Of a DNA stretch of 64,000 nt, positions 54,229 through 62,661 are shown in pieces. The DNA is taken from contig CAZKCM010000014.1 of the NCBI GenBank assembly GCA_964551315.1, forward strand, positions 10,928 to 74,927, read 5' to 3'. The position numbers and the translations under genes were made by a program. The notes below the pieces were generated by a model. It did no database searches. It was not told the origin of the DNA and worked only from the letters and a program-made list of their open reading frames with translations. Origin of the DNA: Virgifigura sp964551315 (GTDB taxonomy: Bacteria > Pseudomonadota > Alphaproteobacteria > Dongiales > Dongiaceae). How positions within the stretch are numbered: the stretch's first letter is position 1; every line of letters starts with the position of its first letter.

Positions 54229-54328
54229 NNNNNNNNNNNNNNNNNNNNNNNNNNNNNNNNNNNNNNNNNNNNNNNNNNNNNNNNNNNNNNNNNNNNNNNN
54301 NNNNNNNNNNNNNNNNNNNNNNNNNNNN
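54229..54328. other. Assembly gap of exactly 100 N
   Basis: A run of 100 ambiguous bases, the usual placeholder for a gap of unknown length between contigs. The upstream region of the epimerase gene and the first codons of the following gene are lost or uncertain. Adjacency of genes on the two sides is not proven. Confidence 0.99.
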
Positions 54329-54329
54329 G

Positions 54330-55112
54330 CCGTCCTTGCTTGGGCCCGGGGACCCGCCGCCCTTCGAGGTCGTCAATCCCGACGGCGCGGGCCGGGTGGT
54401 GTTGATCGCCGACCACGCCGGCCGGGCGATCCCGGCGGCGCTCGGGACGCTCGGCCTCGACGAGGTGGCGCTCGCCCGTCACATCGCCTGGGACATCGGT
54501 ATCGCCGACGTGACGAGGCGGTTGGCGGAACGACTCGACGCCCCGGCGGTGCTGGCCGGGTATTCGCGGCTGGTGATCGACTGCAACCGTCATCTCGACG
54601 ACCCGACCTCGATCGCCCAGGTCAGCGACGGCGTCGACATCCCGGGCAATCGCGGCCTGACGGCCGCCCAACGGGCGCGGCGCGCCGAGGCCTGCTTCCG
54701 GCCCTATCACGAGGCGGTAAGTCGGGTGATCGAGGGGCGCCGGCGCGCGGGCGCGGTTCCGGCGCTCGTCTCCATGCACAGCTTCACGCCGATCTTCGCC
54801 GGGGTCGAGCGGCCCTGGCACGTCGGCGTGCTCTGGAACCGCGACCCACGCCTCGCCGTTCCTCTCATGCAGAAGCTGCGGGCCGATCCGGCGATCTGCG
54901 TCGGCGACAACGAGCCCTATAGCGGCCGCGACGAGCACGGCTATTCGATCCATGTCCACGGCCAGCAGCTCGGCCTCGCCCATGTGCTGATCGAGCTGCG
55001 CCAGGACCTGATCGATACCCGGCACGGCGCCGTCGAATGGGCGGACCGGCTGGCCGACGTCCTTGCGGAGATCCTGACCGATGAGGACGTCTTTCGGGTG
55101 GTGCATTACTGA
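54330..55112 (+). CDS. N-formylglutamate amidohydrolase-family protein, 5' end at the gap
   Basis: About 260 residues of an FGase-family zinc hydrolase are visible. Motifs: LIADHAGRAIP, AWDIGIADVTRRLAE, GYSRLVIDCNRHLDDP and SMHSFTPIF with the HVGVLWNRD segment. The first visible residues (PSLLGPGDPPPFEV) are close to the usual start, so only a few codons are missing; TTG at 54336 could even be the start. The stop overlaps the ATG of the next gene (TGATG). FGases in histidine breakdown have hut neighbours; none is seen, so the true substrate may be another gamma-glutamyl or formyl amide. Confidence 0.85.
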   Translation, partial: PSLLGPGDPPPFEVVNPDGAGRVVLIADHAGRAIPAALGTLGLDEVALARHIAWDIGIADVTRRLAERLDAPAVLAGYSRLVIDCNRHLDDPTSIAQVSDGVDIPGNRGLTAAQRARRAEACFRPYHEAVSRVIEGRRRAGAVPALVSMHSFTPIFAGVERPWHVGVLWNRDPRLAVPLMQKLRADPAICVGDNEPYSGRDEHGYSIHVHGQQLGLAHVLIELRQDLIDTRHGAVEWADRLADVLAEILTDEDVFRVVHY

Positions 55113-56248
55113 TGGCGCGTCCTGAGCCGGCCTTCACCCTGGGAGTCGAGGAGGAGTATCTGCTGATCGACCGGGCCAGCCGCGATCTGGTCCGCGACCC
55201 GCCGCCCGGCATGATGGAGGACTGCGAGGCGATCCTGCAGGGGCGCGTAAGCCCGGAGTTCCTCCGCTGCCAGATCGAGGTGGACACGCCCGTCTGCCAG
55301 ACGGTGGCCGAGGCGCGCGCCGAGCTCGCCCATATGCGCGCGACCGTGGCGGAGGTCGCCGGCCGCCACGGCCTGGCGCCGATCGCCGCCTCGACGCATC
55401 CCTTCGCCGCCTGGGACCTGCAGAAGCATACGGACAAGGAGCGCTACAACGTCCTGGCCCGCGACATCCAGGCGCCGGCCCGACGGCTGGTCATCTGCGG
55501 CATGCACGTGCATGTCGGCATCGAGGACCCGCAGCTCCGCATCGACCTCCTCGGACAGATCGCGTATTTCCTGCCGCATCTCCTCGCCCTCAGCACTTCC
55601 TCGCCCTTCTGGCGCGGCGAGGACACGGGCCTCAAGTCCTACCGCCTCGCGGTATTCAACGAGCTGCCGCGCACCGGCCTGCCCGAGGTCTTCGACAGCT
55701 ACGGCGAGTACGAGCGGCATCTGCGCATCCTCGTCGATGCGGGGCTGATCGAGGACGGGTCCAAGCTGTGGTGGGACGTGCGGCCCAGCGTGCGCTTCCC
55801 GACGCTGGAGATGCGGATCGCCGATGTCTGCACGCGACTCGACGACGGAATCTGCATCGCCGCGATCTATCGATGCCTCCTGCGCATGCTCTGGCGCCTG
55901 CGCCGCGCCAACCAGCGCTGGCGCCGCTACGCCCGGATGCTGATCGACGAGAACCGCTGGCGGGCGCAGCGCTACGGACTCGACGAAGGGCTGGTCGACT
56001 TCGGCCGGGGCGAGATCGTCCCCTATGCCGATCTGGTGGAGGAAATCATCGTCCTGGTCCGGGAAGACGCGGAGTTCTTCGGCTGCACCGCCGAGGTCGA
56101 GCACGCGCGCGAGATCCTGCGCCGCGGCACCAGCGCCCACCGCCAGCGCGCGGTCTTCGCGCAGGCGCTCGAGGGTGGGGCAAGCCGGGAGGACGCCCTC
56201 AAGGCCGTCGTCGACATGCTGATCGAGGAGACGGTGGCCGGGCTTTGA
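55112..56248 (+). CDS. Carboxylate-amine ligase, GCS2/YbdK family
   Basis: A 378-residue glutamate-cysteine ligase-like enzyme of the YbdK group. Signatures: LGVEEEYLLID (residues 10-20), CQIEVDTPVC, GMHVHVGIED, SYRLAVFNELPRTG and the WWDVRPSVRFPTLEMRIADVC stretch with conserved ligands. YbdK has weak gamma-glutamylcysteine synthetase activity in vitro, but its physiological reaction is unresolved. Translational coupling to the FGase-like gene suggests the pair makes and breaks the same type of amide bond. Confidence 0.9.
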   Translation: MARPEPAFTLGVEEEYLLIDRASRDLVRDPPPGMMEDCEAILQGRVSPEFLRCQIEVDTPVCQTVAEARAELAHMRATVAEVAGRHGLAPIAASTHPFAAWDLQKHTDKERYNVLARDIQAPARRLVICGMHVHVGIEDPQLRIDLLGQIAYFLPHLLALSTSSPFWRGEDTGLKSYRLAVFNELPRTGLPEVFDSYGEYERHLRILVDAGLIEDGSKLWWDVRPSVRFPTLEMRIADVCTRLDDGICIAAIYRCLLRMLWRLRRANQRWRRYARMLIDENRWRAQRYGLDEGLVDFGRGEIVPYADLVEEIIVLVREDAEFFGCTAEVEHAREILRRGTSAHRQRAVFAQALEGGASREDALKAVVDMLIEETVAGL

Positions 56249-56345
56249 GGGACCCGAGCCCGGTCGTTCCCGCCGCCCGGTTGGCAATCGGGGGCGCCGC
56301 GGTCCATATTCCCATCATCGACGCGAAGGACGCAGGGAGATAGCC

Positions 56346-56648
56346 ATGGACGACAAGACCCGGACCGAGATCGAGGCCGCGACCTTCCGACGGCTCGTCG
56401 AGCATCTGCGCGCCCGCACCGACGTGCAGAACATCGATCTCATGAACCTTGCCGGCTTCTGCCGAAACTGCCTCTCGAAATGGTACCGCGCCGAGGCGCA
56501 GGAGCGCGGCATCGACCTCGCCGATGCGCAAGCGCGCGAGATCGTCTACGGCATGCCCTACGACGAATGGAAGGCGAAGTACCAGAAGGAGGCGACGCCC
56601 GAGCAACAGAAGGCCTGGGCCGCCCAGCAGGGCAGCCACAGCCATTAG
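56346..56648 (+). CDS. DUF1244-domain protein
   Basis: A 100-residue protein with the DUF1244 core (TFRRLVEHLRARTDVQNID, MNLAGFCRNCLSKWY, VYGMPYDEWKAKYQ). The CxxC pair and conserved helices are typical. The tail is Gln/His-rich. Function unknown. It lies 98 bases after the ligase gene on the same strand and is convergent with the cyclase gene. Confidence 0.9.
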   Translation: MDDKTRTEIEAATFRRLVEHLRARTDVQNIDLMNLAGFCRNCLSKWYRAEAQERGIDLADAQAREIVYGMPYDEWKAKYQKEATPEQQKAWAAQQGSHSH

Positions 56649-56657
56649 GGGCAAGCG

Positions 56658-59600
56658 CTACGCGGCAAGTGCCGCTTCGAGCGCCGGCGCGACGGTCGCC
56701 CATCCGACGCGCCGGGCCTCGTCGCGCAGGCGCCGGATCTCCGTGAACGTCGCGTCGCCCCGAACGCCCCGGCCGTGCGCGGTGAGCGCCCGCGCCCGGG
56801 CGATGAGGAAGTCGCTCCAGGGCAGCGGCTCCGCCCGCGTGTAGGACTCGAGCGCGGCGGCATAGCGCTCGGCCCGGTCCCAATCGCCCGACTCCAGCGT
56901 CAGGTCCAGGGCGTCCCGGTAGAACCAGAGATAGTTGTGGCTGACCGTTCCGGCCTCGAGGATCGACTCCGCTTCTGCGAGGCAGTCCTCGCGCAGGGCG
57001 TCGTCCTCCGTGGCCCGGGCGAGACAGGCGAGGAGGCAGGGGCCGATATAGTCCATGCCGCCGCCGGCGCGGCAAACCTCCAGCGCCCCGGCTGCCAGCG
57101 CCGCCGCTTCGGGCCGCCGGCCCTCCGCTCGCCGAAGCATTGACAGAAAGCCCAACGCCTCCGCCTCGAACCGCCTCGCCCCCAGTTGACGGGCGATTTC
57201 GCAGGCCCGCGATGCCTGCTCTTCCGCCGGCGCGAGCTGCGCCGTCTCAAACAGCGCAATGAAGGTTCCATGGCGCGCGATGATCTCGGCGCGGCGATGG
57301 CCGACCCGGGTCGCCGACTCGACGGCCTCGAGGGCCCCGGCCCGGAATCCCTCGAAGTCCATGAGAAAGTGCCGGGTGAGGGCCATCATCGGCAGGTTGG
57401 CGACTTTGATGCGGCCGAATCCGTGCGAGCGGGACAGCTTGATGCAGTGTTCGAAATAGCGGTGCGCGGTGATCATGCGGCCGCGGGCGTATTCCGCGTC
57501 GCCCAATCCGCCGAGCGCCCGCGCCTCTTCCTCCGGCGATCCGGCCCGGCGCGCGAAATCGAGCGCCCGCTCGTGCTCGGCGCGGCAGGCGTCGAGCCGC
57601 GCGAGCGGGAAGTACAGGTTGCCGCGCAGGTGGTGAAGGCGGGCGTGCTCGAGTGCGAGGCCGTCGCCGGCCACCGCTTCCGCGCGGTCGAGCGCGTCGA
57701 GGGCCTCCTTGTACCGGTCAACCATGCGCATTCCCGCGGCGAGCCCGATCCAGGCCCGGCACCGGTCGGCGTCGTCCTGCGCGGCCTCCAGGGCCTGCTC
57801 GTGGCAGGCGATGGATTCGGGGATGTTTCCGAGATCGTGCAGAAGATCGCCGCGAAGCCGGAGCAGGGCGGATCGGTCGTCCTGGGCGGACGCCAGCGCC
57901 AGGCCCGATTCGACAAGCCGCAGCGCGCGCTCGTAGCGATAGGCCGCCGCCTGGGCGAAGGCCGCGTCGAGATAGGCGCGCGGCGCGGCGGGATCGCCGG
58001 CGCGGTCGAGGTGCTGCGCCCGCAGGACCGGATCGTGCGCCGCGAACCAGTCGGCGGCCTTGCGGTGCAGCGAGCGGCGCCGCGCCTTCAGGAGCGATCC
58101 GTAGGCGCCTTCCCGGATCAGGACATGCGCGAACAGATAGCCGTCGCCGTCCGGGGTCAGAAGGCGATGCCGAAGCAGCGTGGCGCAGTCGTAGGCTGGG
58201 TCGTCGATCAGGTGCCGAAGCGTTTCCGGTGCGAAGTGCTGCCCGATGACCGACGCGGCCTGCAACGCCTGCTTGTCGCGCGGCGGCAGGCGGTCCATGC
58301 GGGCGAGCACCAGGCTCTGGACGGAGGCCGGCAGCTCTTCCGCGTCGCTTTCCTCGGCGTTCCGCAGGAGCTGTTCCAGGAACAGCGGGTTCCCGCCGGC
58401 GCGTTCGATGCAGGCGGTCGCCCGGCGGCTCGTTGCATCGGCGATGAAAGCGTCCGCGATGGCGGCCGCTTCCTCGCGGCGGAGAGAGCCGAGGTCGATG
58501 GTGGTCAACAGGCTGCCGCGCGCCGCGGCGCGCCAGGCCTGGTCGAGCGGATCGCCTTCCGGGCGCGACGTCATCGCCAGCAGCGCGGCGCAGTCTCCCA
58601 CCGCGGTGGCGATGGTGGCGAGATAGCCGAGCGTGGACGGGTCCGCCCAGTGAATGTCCTCGACGATCAGCATGACCGGCCGGCGGGCGCTTGCGCCTTG
58701 GATCAGACCGGCCACGACCTCGCGCTTGCCGCGATTGCGGCTGGCGCCGTCCATTGCGTCATAGATGGCCCGGAGCTCGAGCGGCTGCGGCAGGTTGAGG
58801 AGGTCGTTCAGGAAGACCCGTTGGTCCGGTTTCAGCAGGCCGGCCTGTATCGCCGCCTCGGCCGCCGCTTGACGCGCTTCGGCCTCGCCGGGATCGGTGC
58901 CCCGGGACCGGATACCGAGAAGACCGCGGACCAGGGCACGGACCGCGTCCTTTCCCGTCCCGGCGCCGAAATCGAGGACGAGGCCGCGATGGACGCCGAA
59001 CCCGAGGTTCTCTGCCATCGCGGCGAACTCCTCGATCAGCCGCGACTTGCCGATGCCGGCCTCGCCGCGCAGCAGGACCGCATGGCCGCGTCCCGTGTCG
59101 CGGCAGGATTCCAGGATGCCGGTGAACTGACGGCGCTCGACGAGCCGGCCGACGAACGGTGTTTGCCGGCGCCGGACCGCCCCCTCCTGCAGGAGCGACC
59201 GCACACGCCAGACCCGGACCGGCTCCGCAAGGCCGCGGATCTGCGTTTCGCCGACCAGATCGCAATCGACATGGTCGGCAACGGCGCGATGCACGGCGTC
59301 GGAGATCAGCGTTTCGCCTGGCCCCGCCATCTCGTTCAGCCGGGCGGCCAGGTTCACGGACTCGCCGACCACCGTGTATTCCTGGCGATCGTTCCGGCCG
59401 ATCCCGGCGGCCATCACCTCGCCGGCCGCGACTCCGATATGGATCTCGAGCGGCTGGCCAAGCTCCTCGCCGAGCTGCGCCACGGCGGCACGGCTCTTGA
59501 CTGCCGCTCGCACCGCGCGAAGGGGGTCGTCGCCATGGGCCACGGGCGCGCCGAACACGGCCATGACGGCATCGCCGATGTGCTTGTCGACGGCGCCGCC

Positions 59601-59930
59601 GTAGCGCTCGACGAGCCCGTCGATCGCCGCGAAGACGCGGTCGAGGATGACGTGCGTTTCCTCCGGTTCGAGGCGACTGCTGAGCTCCACGAAGCCCACG
59701 AGATCGGCGAACAGGATGGTGGCCTGCCGCAACTCGCTTGGCGGAATCGCCCGCGCGCGATCGGTCGAGGCTTCCGAAGCACCCAGGGCGGCGCCGCAAC
59801 CGCCGCAGAACCGCGCCTCCGGCTGGTTCCGGAATCCGCAGGTCGGGCAGCCGCGCGACAGCGGCGCTCCGCATCCGGCGCAGAAGCGCCGGTCCTCCGC
59901 GTTCTCCGCGCCGCATGTCGAACAACGCAT
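56658..59930 (-). CDS. Adenylate/guanylate cyclase with zinc ribbons, AAA ATPase and TPR region
   Basis: A 1090-residue signalling protein. Two C4 zinc ribbons (C3, C6, C17, C20 and C28, C31, C42, C45) are followed by a class III cyclase domain (about 66-245) with metal aspartates D76 and D120, K116, N193 and R197. The usual aspartate of GDxVN is E190. A P-loop ATPase (Walker A 289-296) occupies about 255-600 and TPR-like helices fill the rest. It should make cAMP (or cGMP) under control of the ATPase/TPR sensor. It stands alone, convergent with DUF1244. Confidence 0.93.
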   Translation of the reverse strand: MRCSTCGAENAEDRRFCAGCGAPLSRGCPTCGFRNQPEARFCGGCGAALGASEASTDRARAIPPSELRQATILFADLVGFVELSSRLEPEETHVILDRVFAAIDGLVERYGGAVDKHIGDAVMAVFGAPVAHGDDPLRAVRAAVKSRAAVAQLGEELGQPLEIHIGVAAGEVMAAGIGRNDRQEYTVVGESVNLAARLNEMAGPGETLISDAVHRAVADHVDCDLVGETQIRGLAEPVRVWRVRSLLQEGAVRRRQTPFVGRLVERRQFTGILESCRDTGRGHAVLLRGEAGIGKSRLIEEFAAMAENLGFGVHRGLVLDFGAGTGKDAVRALVRGLLGIRSRGTDPGEAEARQAAAEAAIQAGLLKPDQRVFLNDLLNLPQPLELRAIYDAMDGASRNRGKREVVAGLIQGASARRPVMLIVEDIHWADPSTLGYLATIATAVGDCAALLAMTSRPEGDPLDQAWRAAARGSLLTTIDLGSLRREEAAAIADAFIADATSRRATACIERAGGNPLFLEQLLRNAEESDAEELPASVQSLVLARMDRLPPRDKQALQAASVIGQHFAPETLRHLIDDPAYDCATLLRHRLLTPDGDGYLFAHVLIREGAYGSLLKARRRSLHRKAADWFAAHDPVLRAQHLDRAGDPAAPRAYLDAAFAQAAAYRYERALRLVESGLALASAQDDRSALLRLRGDLLHDLGNIPESIACHEQALEAAQDDADRCRAWIGLAAGMRMVDRYKEALDALDRAEAVAGDGLALEHARLHHLRGNLYFPLARLDACRAEHERALDFARRAGSPEEEARALGGLGDAEYARGRMITAHRYFEHCIKLSRSHGFGRIKVANLPMMALTRHFLMDFEGFRAGALEAVESATRVGHRRAEIIARHGTFIALFETAQLAPAEEQASRACEIARQLGARRFEAEALGFLSMLRRAEGRRPEAAALAAGALEVCRAGGGMDYIGPCLLACLARATEDDALREDCLAEAESILEAGTVSHNYLWFYRDALDLTLESGDWDRAERYAAALESYTRAEPLPWSDFLIARARALTAHGRGVRGDATFTEIRRLRDEARRVGWATVAPALEAALAA

Positions 59931-60162
59931 GGCCCGAATTGTCCAACCCGTGGCGGCAGCCGGCGCCGGAATGGCCGATTGCGGAATGCTACGCTCCCGG
60001 CGAACCCGGCTTCAAGCGAATCGCGCGGGCTCGCCGGCCGCGCTCGCCAGGTCGGTTCGGAAGGCTTGCGACCGGTCGGCCGCATGGCTATCGTCCGCCC
60101 GCCCGGGCCTCGGATCCGAGGTCCGTTTTCCAGCAGGACAGACGAAGGACGGAGCATACGGC

Positions 60163-60411
60163 ATGGCGGACGTAGGGGGAATCGCGGCGGATCGGCTGCG
60201 CTCGCTGATCGAGCGGATCGAGCGGCTGGAAGAGGAGAAGGCGGGCATCGCCAACGACATCCGCGAAGTCTATGCCGAGGCGAAGGGGAGCGGATTCGAC
60301 ACCAAGATCATGCGCCAGATCGTCCGCCTGCGAAAAATGGACGAACACGACCGGCAGGAGCAGGAGACGCTGCTCGACCTCTACAAGCGCGCGCTCGGCC
60401 TGAACGAGTGA
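60163..60411 (+). CDS. gapR: GapR-family nucleoid-associated protein (DUF2312)
   Basis: An 82-residue DUF2312 protein. The long coiled-coil start (RLRSLIERIERLEEEK) and the motif KGSGFDTKIMRQIVRLRKMD are diagnostic. GapR in Caulobacter binds overtwisted DNA ahead of replication and transcription forks. ATG 60163 follows GGAG at eight-base spacing. Divergent from the cyclase gene and convergent with nth. Confidence 0.93.
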   Translation: MADVGGIAADRLRSLIERIERLEEEKAGIANDIREVYAEAKGSGFDTKIMRQIVRLRKMDEHDRQEQETLLDLYKRALGLNE

Positions 60412-60439
60412 GCGCGTCCGGGGCAGGACGGTTGCGCCG

Positions 60440-61168
60440 TCAGCGCGGGTTGACGACGCCCACCTGCCGGCAGATCGACAGCAGCGGACAGGTCGAGCAT
60501 TTCGGGCGGGCCGGGGTGCAGACGAACTTGCCGAACGGGACCAGCCTTTCGTTGATCTCGATCCAATAGCGTTCCGGCAGCTTGGCGGCCAGGGCGGCCA
60601 TGGTCTGCTCCGGCGTCGTCGTCGCGACATAGCCCCAGCGGTTGGTCACCCGGTGCACGTGGGTGTCCACGGCGATCGCCGGCCGGCCGAAACCGAGAGC
60701 GAGCGTCAGCGCCGCGATCTTCGGCCCAACGCCGCGGAACGCCGTCAGCGCCTCCATGCTGTCGGGCACCCGGCCGCCATGGTCCTCGACGATCCGGCAC
60801 GCGATCCGCTTCAGGTCGCGCGCCTTGGCGTCGGCGAAGGTGACGCCGTCAAGCAGGCGGGTCAGCGTCGCCTCGTCGAGTGCCGCCAGCGCCTCCGGCG
60901 TGCGGGCCACCGCGAACAGGCGCAGGCAGACGGCGAGCGTCGTCTCGTCGCGGGTGCGGGCCGAGATCAGGCTGCCGACGAGCTGTTCGAAAGGCGAGTC
61001 GTAGCCGCGGTCGCGCAAGTCGAACATCGCCGCCTTGGGCAGCCCGGCCACGGCCTTGCGCAGCCGGCGGAAGATCTCGTCAATGTCCAGCGGCTCCTTC
61101 CCGGTGCCGGGGGTATCCGCCTTGGGGGCCGTCTCTTGCGCGAGTCGGGCGCCGCGGCGCGTCGGCAT
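60440..61168 (-). CDS. nth: Endonuclease III (DNA glycosylase/AP lyase)
   Basis: A 242-residue base-excision enzyme for oxidised pyrimidines. The HhH motif FRGVGPKIAALTL holds catalytic K150 and is followed by D168 in VDTHVHR. The 4Fe-4S cluster uses C217-x6-C224-x2-C227-x5-C233. An N-terminal extension of about 28 hydrophilic residues exceeds the E. coli protein; the start could lie further in. Stands alone between gapR and the LysR gene. Confidence 0.94.
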   Translation of the reverse strand: MPTRRGARLAQETAPKADTPGTGKEPLDIDEIFRRLRKAVAGLPKAAMFDLRDRGYDSPFEQLVGSLISARTRDETTLAVCLRLFAVARTPEALAALDEATLTRLLDGVTFADAKARDLKRIACRIVEDHGGRVPDSMEALTAFRGVGPKIAALTLALGFGRPAIAVDTHVHRVTNRWGYVATTTPEQTMAALAAKLPERYWIEINERLVPFGKFVCTPARPKCSTCPLLSICRQVGVVNPR

Positions 61169-61231
61169 GGTCTCCTCGCGTCCGGCTGCGGAGCGTTTCC
61201 CGTTAAAGGATAGGGATATGGGCCGGCGGCG

Positions 61232-62143
61232 CTACTCGGGCCGTCGCGCTGCCTCGGCAAAGAGCCAGTCGCGGAAGGCGGCGATCTTCGGCCGATCCGC
61301 CGCGGATTCCAGGCAGACGACGTAGTGCGCGAAGCCCGGGGACAGGCTCAGCTCGAAGGGCTTGACCAGACGCCCGGCCGCCACGTCGTCGGCGACGAGC
61401 ACCTCTTCGACAAGCGTCACCCCGTGGCCCTCGATGGCCATCTGGATCGCCATGCTCGACTGGCTGAACTTCGGCCCGCGGTTCGGGTCGATGTCCCGCA
61501 CGCCCGCGGCGAGCAGCCACATGCGCCAGTCCGGCCAGGTCGCGTCCCGCATCGCCCAGTCGACGTGCAGGAGCGTGTGCCACCGGAGGTCTTCCGGCGT
61601 CCGGAGCGGATGCGGGCCTTCGAGCAGCCGCGGGCTGCAGGCCGGCACGACTCGGTCGTCCATCAGGCGGTCGACGCGCAGGCCGGGGTAGTGGCCGGTT
61701 CCGTAGCGGATGCCGATATCGACCTCTTCCCGCGTGAAGTCCACGCATTCGGCCGACGCGTCGATCCGCACCTCGATGTCCGGATGCGCCTGACGGAAGC
61801 GGTCGAGCCGCGGCACCAGCCACTTGCCGGCAAAGGAGGGCGAGACGGTAACCGTCAGAGGGCCGCCCGCGCCCTCGGCCCTCACCCGCTCCACCGCCTC
61901 GGCAAGTCGATCGAAGCCCTCGCGTACGCCGGTGAGGCAGCGCTGCCCGGCCTCGGTCAGCAGCACCGCCTTGTTGAGCCGGCGGAACAGCGGCAGGCCG
62001 AGATGCGCCTCGAGCGCCTTCACCTGATGGCTGATCGCCGCCGGTGTTACATGCAGCTCGGCCGCGGCCTTGCTGAAGCTGAGATGCCGCGCCGCCGCCT
62101 CGAAGGCGCGCAGCGCGTTGAGCGGGGGCAGGCGTCGCGCCAT
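61232..62143 (-). CDS. LysR-type regulator, GcvA-like
   Basis: A 303-residue transcription factor with an N-terminal winged helix (PLNALRAFEAAARHLSFSKAA, HVTPAAISHQVKALE) and a GcvA-type effector domain (SFAGKWLVPRLDRF, FTREEVDIGIRYG). GAGG precedes ATG 62143. It is divergent from a DUF1127 gene, with two palindromes in between, one directly upstream of its ribosome site, so autoregulation is likely. The effector is unknown. Confidence 0.93.
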   Translation of the reverse strand: MARRLPPLNALRAFEAAARHLSFSKAAAELHVTPAAISHQVKALEAHLGLPLFRRLNKAVLLTEAGQRCLTGVREGFDRLAEAVERVRAEGAGGPLTVTVSPSFAGKWLVPRLDRFRQAHPDIEVRIDASAECVDFTREEVDIGIRYGTGHYPGLRVDRLMDDRVVPACSPRLLEGPHPLRTPEDLRWHTLLHVDWAMRDATWPDWRMWLLAAGVRDIDPNRGPKFSQSSMAIQMAIEGHGVTLVEEVLVADDVAAGRLVKPFELSLSPGFAHYVVCLESAADRPKIAAFRDWLFAEAARRPE

Positions 62144-62154
62144 CGCAACCTCAG

Positions 62155-62169
62155 ATTAGAAAATCTAAT
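62155..62169. promoter_or_regulatory. Perfect palindrome, probable LysR operator
   Basis: ATTAGA-aaa-TCTAAT is a perfect inverted repeat 12 bases upstream of the LysR start. It fits the T-N11-A palindromic type bound by LysR proteins and lies where it could repress the regulator's own gene. Confidence 0.6.
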
Positions 62170-62175
62170 AAATCA

Positions 62176-62199
62176 GGTGACAAATCCTCGTTTGTCACC
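62176..62199. promoter_or_regulatory. Second perfect inverted repeat in the LysR/DUF1127 divergent region
   Basis: GGTGACAAA-tcctcg-TTTGTCACC is a perfect 9-bp inverted repeat, six bases from the first palindrome and 93 bases before the DUF1127 start. It may be a second regulator site or a different protein's operator, since its sequence is unrelated to the first. Confidence 0.6.
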
Positions 62200-62291
62200 G
62201 ATCCGGAATAAGCCTATTTCAGGACTCAGCTTAAGGGCGCGATCGACGGAATGGAATAGCCATTTTTAATCGAAGGACGAGGAGATCGGTC

Positions 62292-62615
62292 ATGTCGCTC
62301 TCTCATTATTCCCGCTCGGACCGCCGGGACGACGCCGGTCGCAGGTCCTGGGAAGGTGCCGGATCCCTGGCGGTCGCCCTGGGCCGGCAGGTCCGCGACA
62401 GCATCCTCCGCTGGCAACAGCGCCGGAAGGCGATCCAGGAACTCTCGAGACTCGACGACCGTATGCTTCGGGACATCGGGGTGCGTCGCGCCGACATTCC
62501 GTTCGTCGTCGAGGTGGTGCTGAACGAGCCGTCGCCGTTCAAGAGAGGCGCCGCGGCTGGCCGGGCAAGGGTCGAATCCCATCCCGCGGCTCCGGCGCCG
62601 GTCGGTTGTGGCTGA
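62292..62615 (+). CDS. DUF1127-containing protein
   Basis: A 107-residue protein. A hydrophilic N-terminal half is followed by the DUF1127 motif (RKAIQELSRLDDRMLRDIGVRR, residues about 46-67). GGACGAGGAG lies upstream of ATG 62292. It is divergent from the LysR regulator, which may control it. The second DUF1127 gene in the window is at 32691. Confidence 0.85.
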   Translation: MSLSHYSRSDRRDDAGRRSWEGAGSLAVALGRQVRDSILRWQQRRKAIQELSRLDDRMLRDIGVRRADIPFVVEVVLNEPSPFKRGAAAGRARVESHPAAPAPVGCG

Positions 62616-62620
62616 GAGGT

Positions 62621-62661
62621 CCGCCCCGGCGGGCCCGGTGCCCGACGGGGCGGTTCTTGTT
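62621..62661 (+). terminator. Terminator of the DUF1127 gene
   Basis: CCGCCCC (62621-62627) and GGGGCGG (62647-62653) pair over a GC-rich loop that can fold further, followed by TTCTTGTT. It lies just after the stop codon and before the convergent ferredoxin oxidoreductase gene. Confidence 0.55.

Noticed and set aside
57186..60569. 1127-codon open frame on the plus strand opposite the cyclase gene
   Set aside because: It is an antisense shadow caused by high GC; the composition is Arg/Gly-rich without motifs, and it reads through gapR in the wrong frame or antisense to nth.
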